From positions 1,178,001-1,242,000 of the forward strand of contig NZ_CP063808.1 in NCBI RefSeq assembly GCF_018128905.1: a DNA stretch of 64,000 nucleotides, given 5' to 3'. The position numbers were made by a program, and so were the translations under genes. Below are positions 62,508-64,000 of the stretch, piece after piece (the first letter of the stretch is position 1; every line of letters starts with the position of its first letter). The notes beneath the pieces are model-generated. The model did no database searches. It was given only the letters and a program-made list of their open reading frames with translations, and was not told the origin of the DNA. The stretch comes from Streptomyces sp. A2-16 (GTDB lineage: Bacteria; Actinomycetota; Actinomycetes; Streptomycetales; Streptomycetaceae).

Positions 62508-63394
62508 GGGCTCGCGTGGAACGCGTCCGTTCCCCAGCTGGACAGCAGTCGCAGGGCCTCCGCCGACGGGGAGCCCGGCTCCGCGTGGTAGGTGATCAGG
62601 GCCTGCTCGGTGCCGTCGGACAGCGGGAACGACTCGAAGTTGAGGGTCAGTTCACCGACCAGGGGGTGACACAGCCGCTTGACGCCGTAGTTCTTCTCCT
62701 TGACGTCGTGCATGGCCCACAGACGCCTGAACTCCTCGCTCTTGACGGAGAGTTCACCCACCAGGGCGGACAGGGCCGGGTCGTCGGGATGGCAGCCCGC
62801 GTTCATGCGCAGATAGCTGACCATGTCGTACGCCTTCTGGTCCCACTCCACGAACAGGTCGCGGTACTCCGGCCTCAGGAACACCAGCCGGGCCCAGTTC
62901 CGCTCCTGCACCGGCAGCTGCGACCAGTCCCCGAAGACCGCCGCCGCCATCCGGTTCCAGGCGAGGATGTCGGAGCGCCGCCCCGAGACGTACGCCGGGA
63001 CCTCGATGGAGTCCAGCAGCTGCCGCACGGCACCGCGCACCTGCTCGCTCCGCGCGGTCGCCTTCTTCTTCTGCTGCTTCGGCTTCGCCAGATGCATGAG
63101 GTGCGCGTGCTCGGCGTCGCTCAGCCGCAGCGCGCGGGAGATCGCGTCGAGGACCTCCGCCGAGACGTTCCGTCCGTTGCCCTGCTCCAGGCGCGTGTAG
63201 TACGCCACCGAGACGCCCGCCAGCTGCGCCAGCTCCTCGCGCCGCAGCCCGGGCACCCTGCGGTGCCGCCCGAAGTCCGGCAGCCCCACGTCCTCCGGCT
63301 TCAGCCGGGCCCGCCGGGTGCGCAGGAACTCGCTGAGCTCGGCACGCCGGTCCAGCGAGCCGCCTCCGGTCCGGTTCTCGGCCATGTCGTCCAT
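62498..63394 (-). CDS. XRE-family regulator with MmyB-like ligand domain
   Basis: 298 residues. N-terminal HTH ([52 protein letters not shown]) and a C-terminal MmyB-like PAS-type domain ([26 protein letters not shown], then [20 protein letters not shown]). This family often regulates an adjacent divergently encoded oxidoreductase, and here an alcohol dehydrogenase gene starts 183 nt away. ATG 63394 lies 6 nt after AATACT; ATG 63385 is an alternative. Confidence 0.92.
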   Translation of the reverse strand: MDDMAENRTGGGSLDRRAELSEFLRTRRARLKPEDVGLPDFGRHRRVPGLRREELAQLAGVSVAYYTRLEQGNGRNVSAEVLDAISRALRLSDAEHAHLMHLAKPKQQKKKATARSEQVRGAVRQLLDSIEVPAYVSGRRSDILAWNRMAAAVFGDWSQLPVQERNWARLVFLRPEYRDLFVEWDQKAYDMVSYLRMNAGCHPDDPALSALVGELSVKSEEFRRLWAMHDVKEKNYGVKRLCHPLVGELTLNFESFPLSDGTEQALITYHAEPGSPSAEALRLLSSWGTDAFHASPQP

Positions 63395-63577
63395 ACGTCA
63401 AGTATTCCTGGTCGTACGCACAGCATCCTGTCCCCGCCAGTAGTAGGACCGCCGGACGTACGCAGAGCCGTGGCCTGGGTGAATCCCCGTTCCTGGGGCA
63501 CGCTGGTGATCGTGCCCGGACGGATGGACAGACAGAAGGCAGCCGGGCACGGACCCCCCGCTAGGAGAAACCCCGGC

Positions 63578-64000
63578 ATGACCACTGTCGCCGCATACGC
63601 CGCACCCGCCGCCAAGGCACCCCTGGAGCGCACCACCATCGAGCGCCGCGCGGTCCGCGAGCACGACGTGCTGATCGACATCAAGTTCGCGGGCATCTGC
63701 CACTCCGACATCCACCAGGCCCGTGAGGGCTGGGGCGAGGCCATCTTCCCGATGGTCCCGGGCCACGAGATCGCGGGCATCGTCTCCGAGGTCGGCCCCG
63801 GTGTCACCAAGTACAAGGTCGGCGACCGTGTGGGCGTCGGCTGCCTCGTCGACTCCTGCCGTGAGTGCGACAACTGCAAGGCCGGCCTGGAGCAGCACTG
63901 CACCGGCGGCAACGTCGGCACGTACAACTCCGTCGGCAAGGACGGCGAGCCCACGTACGGCGGCTACTCCGAGAAGGTCGTCGTCGACGAGAACTTCGTC
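63578..64000 (+). CDS. Zinc-dependent NAD(P) alcohol dehydrogenase (partial, runs off the window)
   Basis: The first 141 codons of a medium-chain alcohol dehydrogenase. GICHSDIH holds the catalytic zinc Cys, GHEIAG the next ligands, and [15 protein letters not shown] the four structural-zinc cysteines. [20 protein letters not shown] fits the cinnamyl-alcohol/YahK-like group that reduces aldehydes with NADPH. GGAG lies 11 nt before the ATG. It is divergent from the MmyB-type regulator. The C-terminus and cofactor domain lie beyond base 64000. Confidence 0.92.
   Translation, partial: MTTVAAYAAPAAKAPLERTTIERRAVREHDVLIDIKFAGICHSDIHQAREGWGEAIFPMVPGHEIAGIVSEVGPGVTKYKVGDRVGVGCLVDSCRECDNCKAGLEQHCTGGNVGTYNSVGKDGEPTYGGYSEKVVVDENFV

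Overview
This 64 kb window is high-GC actinobacterial chromosomal DNA and looks like the core chromosome of a Streptomyces. It encodes an AfsQ1/AfsQ2 two-component system with a divergent SigQ-type sigma factor, an AccA2/PccB/AccE acyl-CoA carboxylase set, a CdgE-like GGDEF protein, a Streptomyces-type HutH, leaderless genes with a TANNNT box 6-7 nt before the start, and dispersed GGGGCGCGGGGAACTGCGCG-type intergenic repeats. Gene content and order match what I recall of the S. coelicolor SCO4884-SCO4945 interval. I see no phage, insertion sequence, CRISPR array, tRNA or rRNA. Coding is dense, and nearly all long alternative frames are high-GC shadows.

Region 1 (1-7.3 kb) is a nucleoside import and pyrimidine catabolism block: BMP-family lipoprotein, RbsA-like double ATPase, two permeases, cytidine deaminase and thymidine phosphorylase. 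It is tied to three more distant loci: adenosine deaminase (13.7 kb), deoC with two aldehyde dehydrogenase genes (22-25.4 kb) and purine nucleoside phosphorylase (31.4-32.2 kb). All five transcription units carry a copy of the palindrome TCTACGCGCGTAGA at or next to the promoter -10 or -35. The import, deamination, phosphorolysis and aldolase steps therefore appear to form one regulon; a phosphopentomutase-type gene lies beside pnp. A DeoR-family regulator at 34.5 kb is a candidate controller.

Region 2 (7.4-21.5 kb) holds an Uma2 protein, an AEC transporter, STAS and ECF sigma genes, a divergent MFS/LysR pair, an alpha/beta hydrolase, the sigQ-afsQ1-afsQ2-lipoprotein locus with an AfsQ1-type box, and small secreted and lipid-anchored proteins. 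Region 3 (25.4-35.4 kb) adds a PH-domain protein, a GT-C glycosyltransferase, a Tat-exported purple-acid-phosphatase-like enzyme, a phosphohexomutase, a gamma-glutamylcyclotransferase-like protein and an unusual dihydrolipoamide-dehydrogenase homologue.

Region 4 (36-43.7 kb) is acyl-CoA carboxylase: biotin carboxylase/BCCP (AccA2), carboxyltransferase (PccB), epsilon subunit and the biotin ligase that charges it, with maf and the tiny membrane gene mmpB between them. Region 5 (43.8-52.9 kb) carries nucleotide signalling (class III adenylate cyclase, GGDEF protein), an enoyl-CoA hydratase, hutH, surface/lipoproteins and an L,D-transpeptidase.

Region 6 (52.9-54.6 kb) is the part that looks least like core genome: three tightly packed genes, two unrecognised and one DUF3710-like. 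Region 7 (54.7-64 kb) has a MacB-type ABC exporter, a large secreted subtilase, a SigJ-type ECF sigma divergent from an ABM-truncated haemoglobin fusion, and an XRE/MmyB regulator divergent from a zinc alcohol dehydrogenase cut by the window edge.

Most calls rest on motif reading. No homology search was possible.
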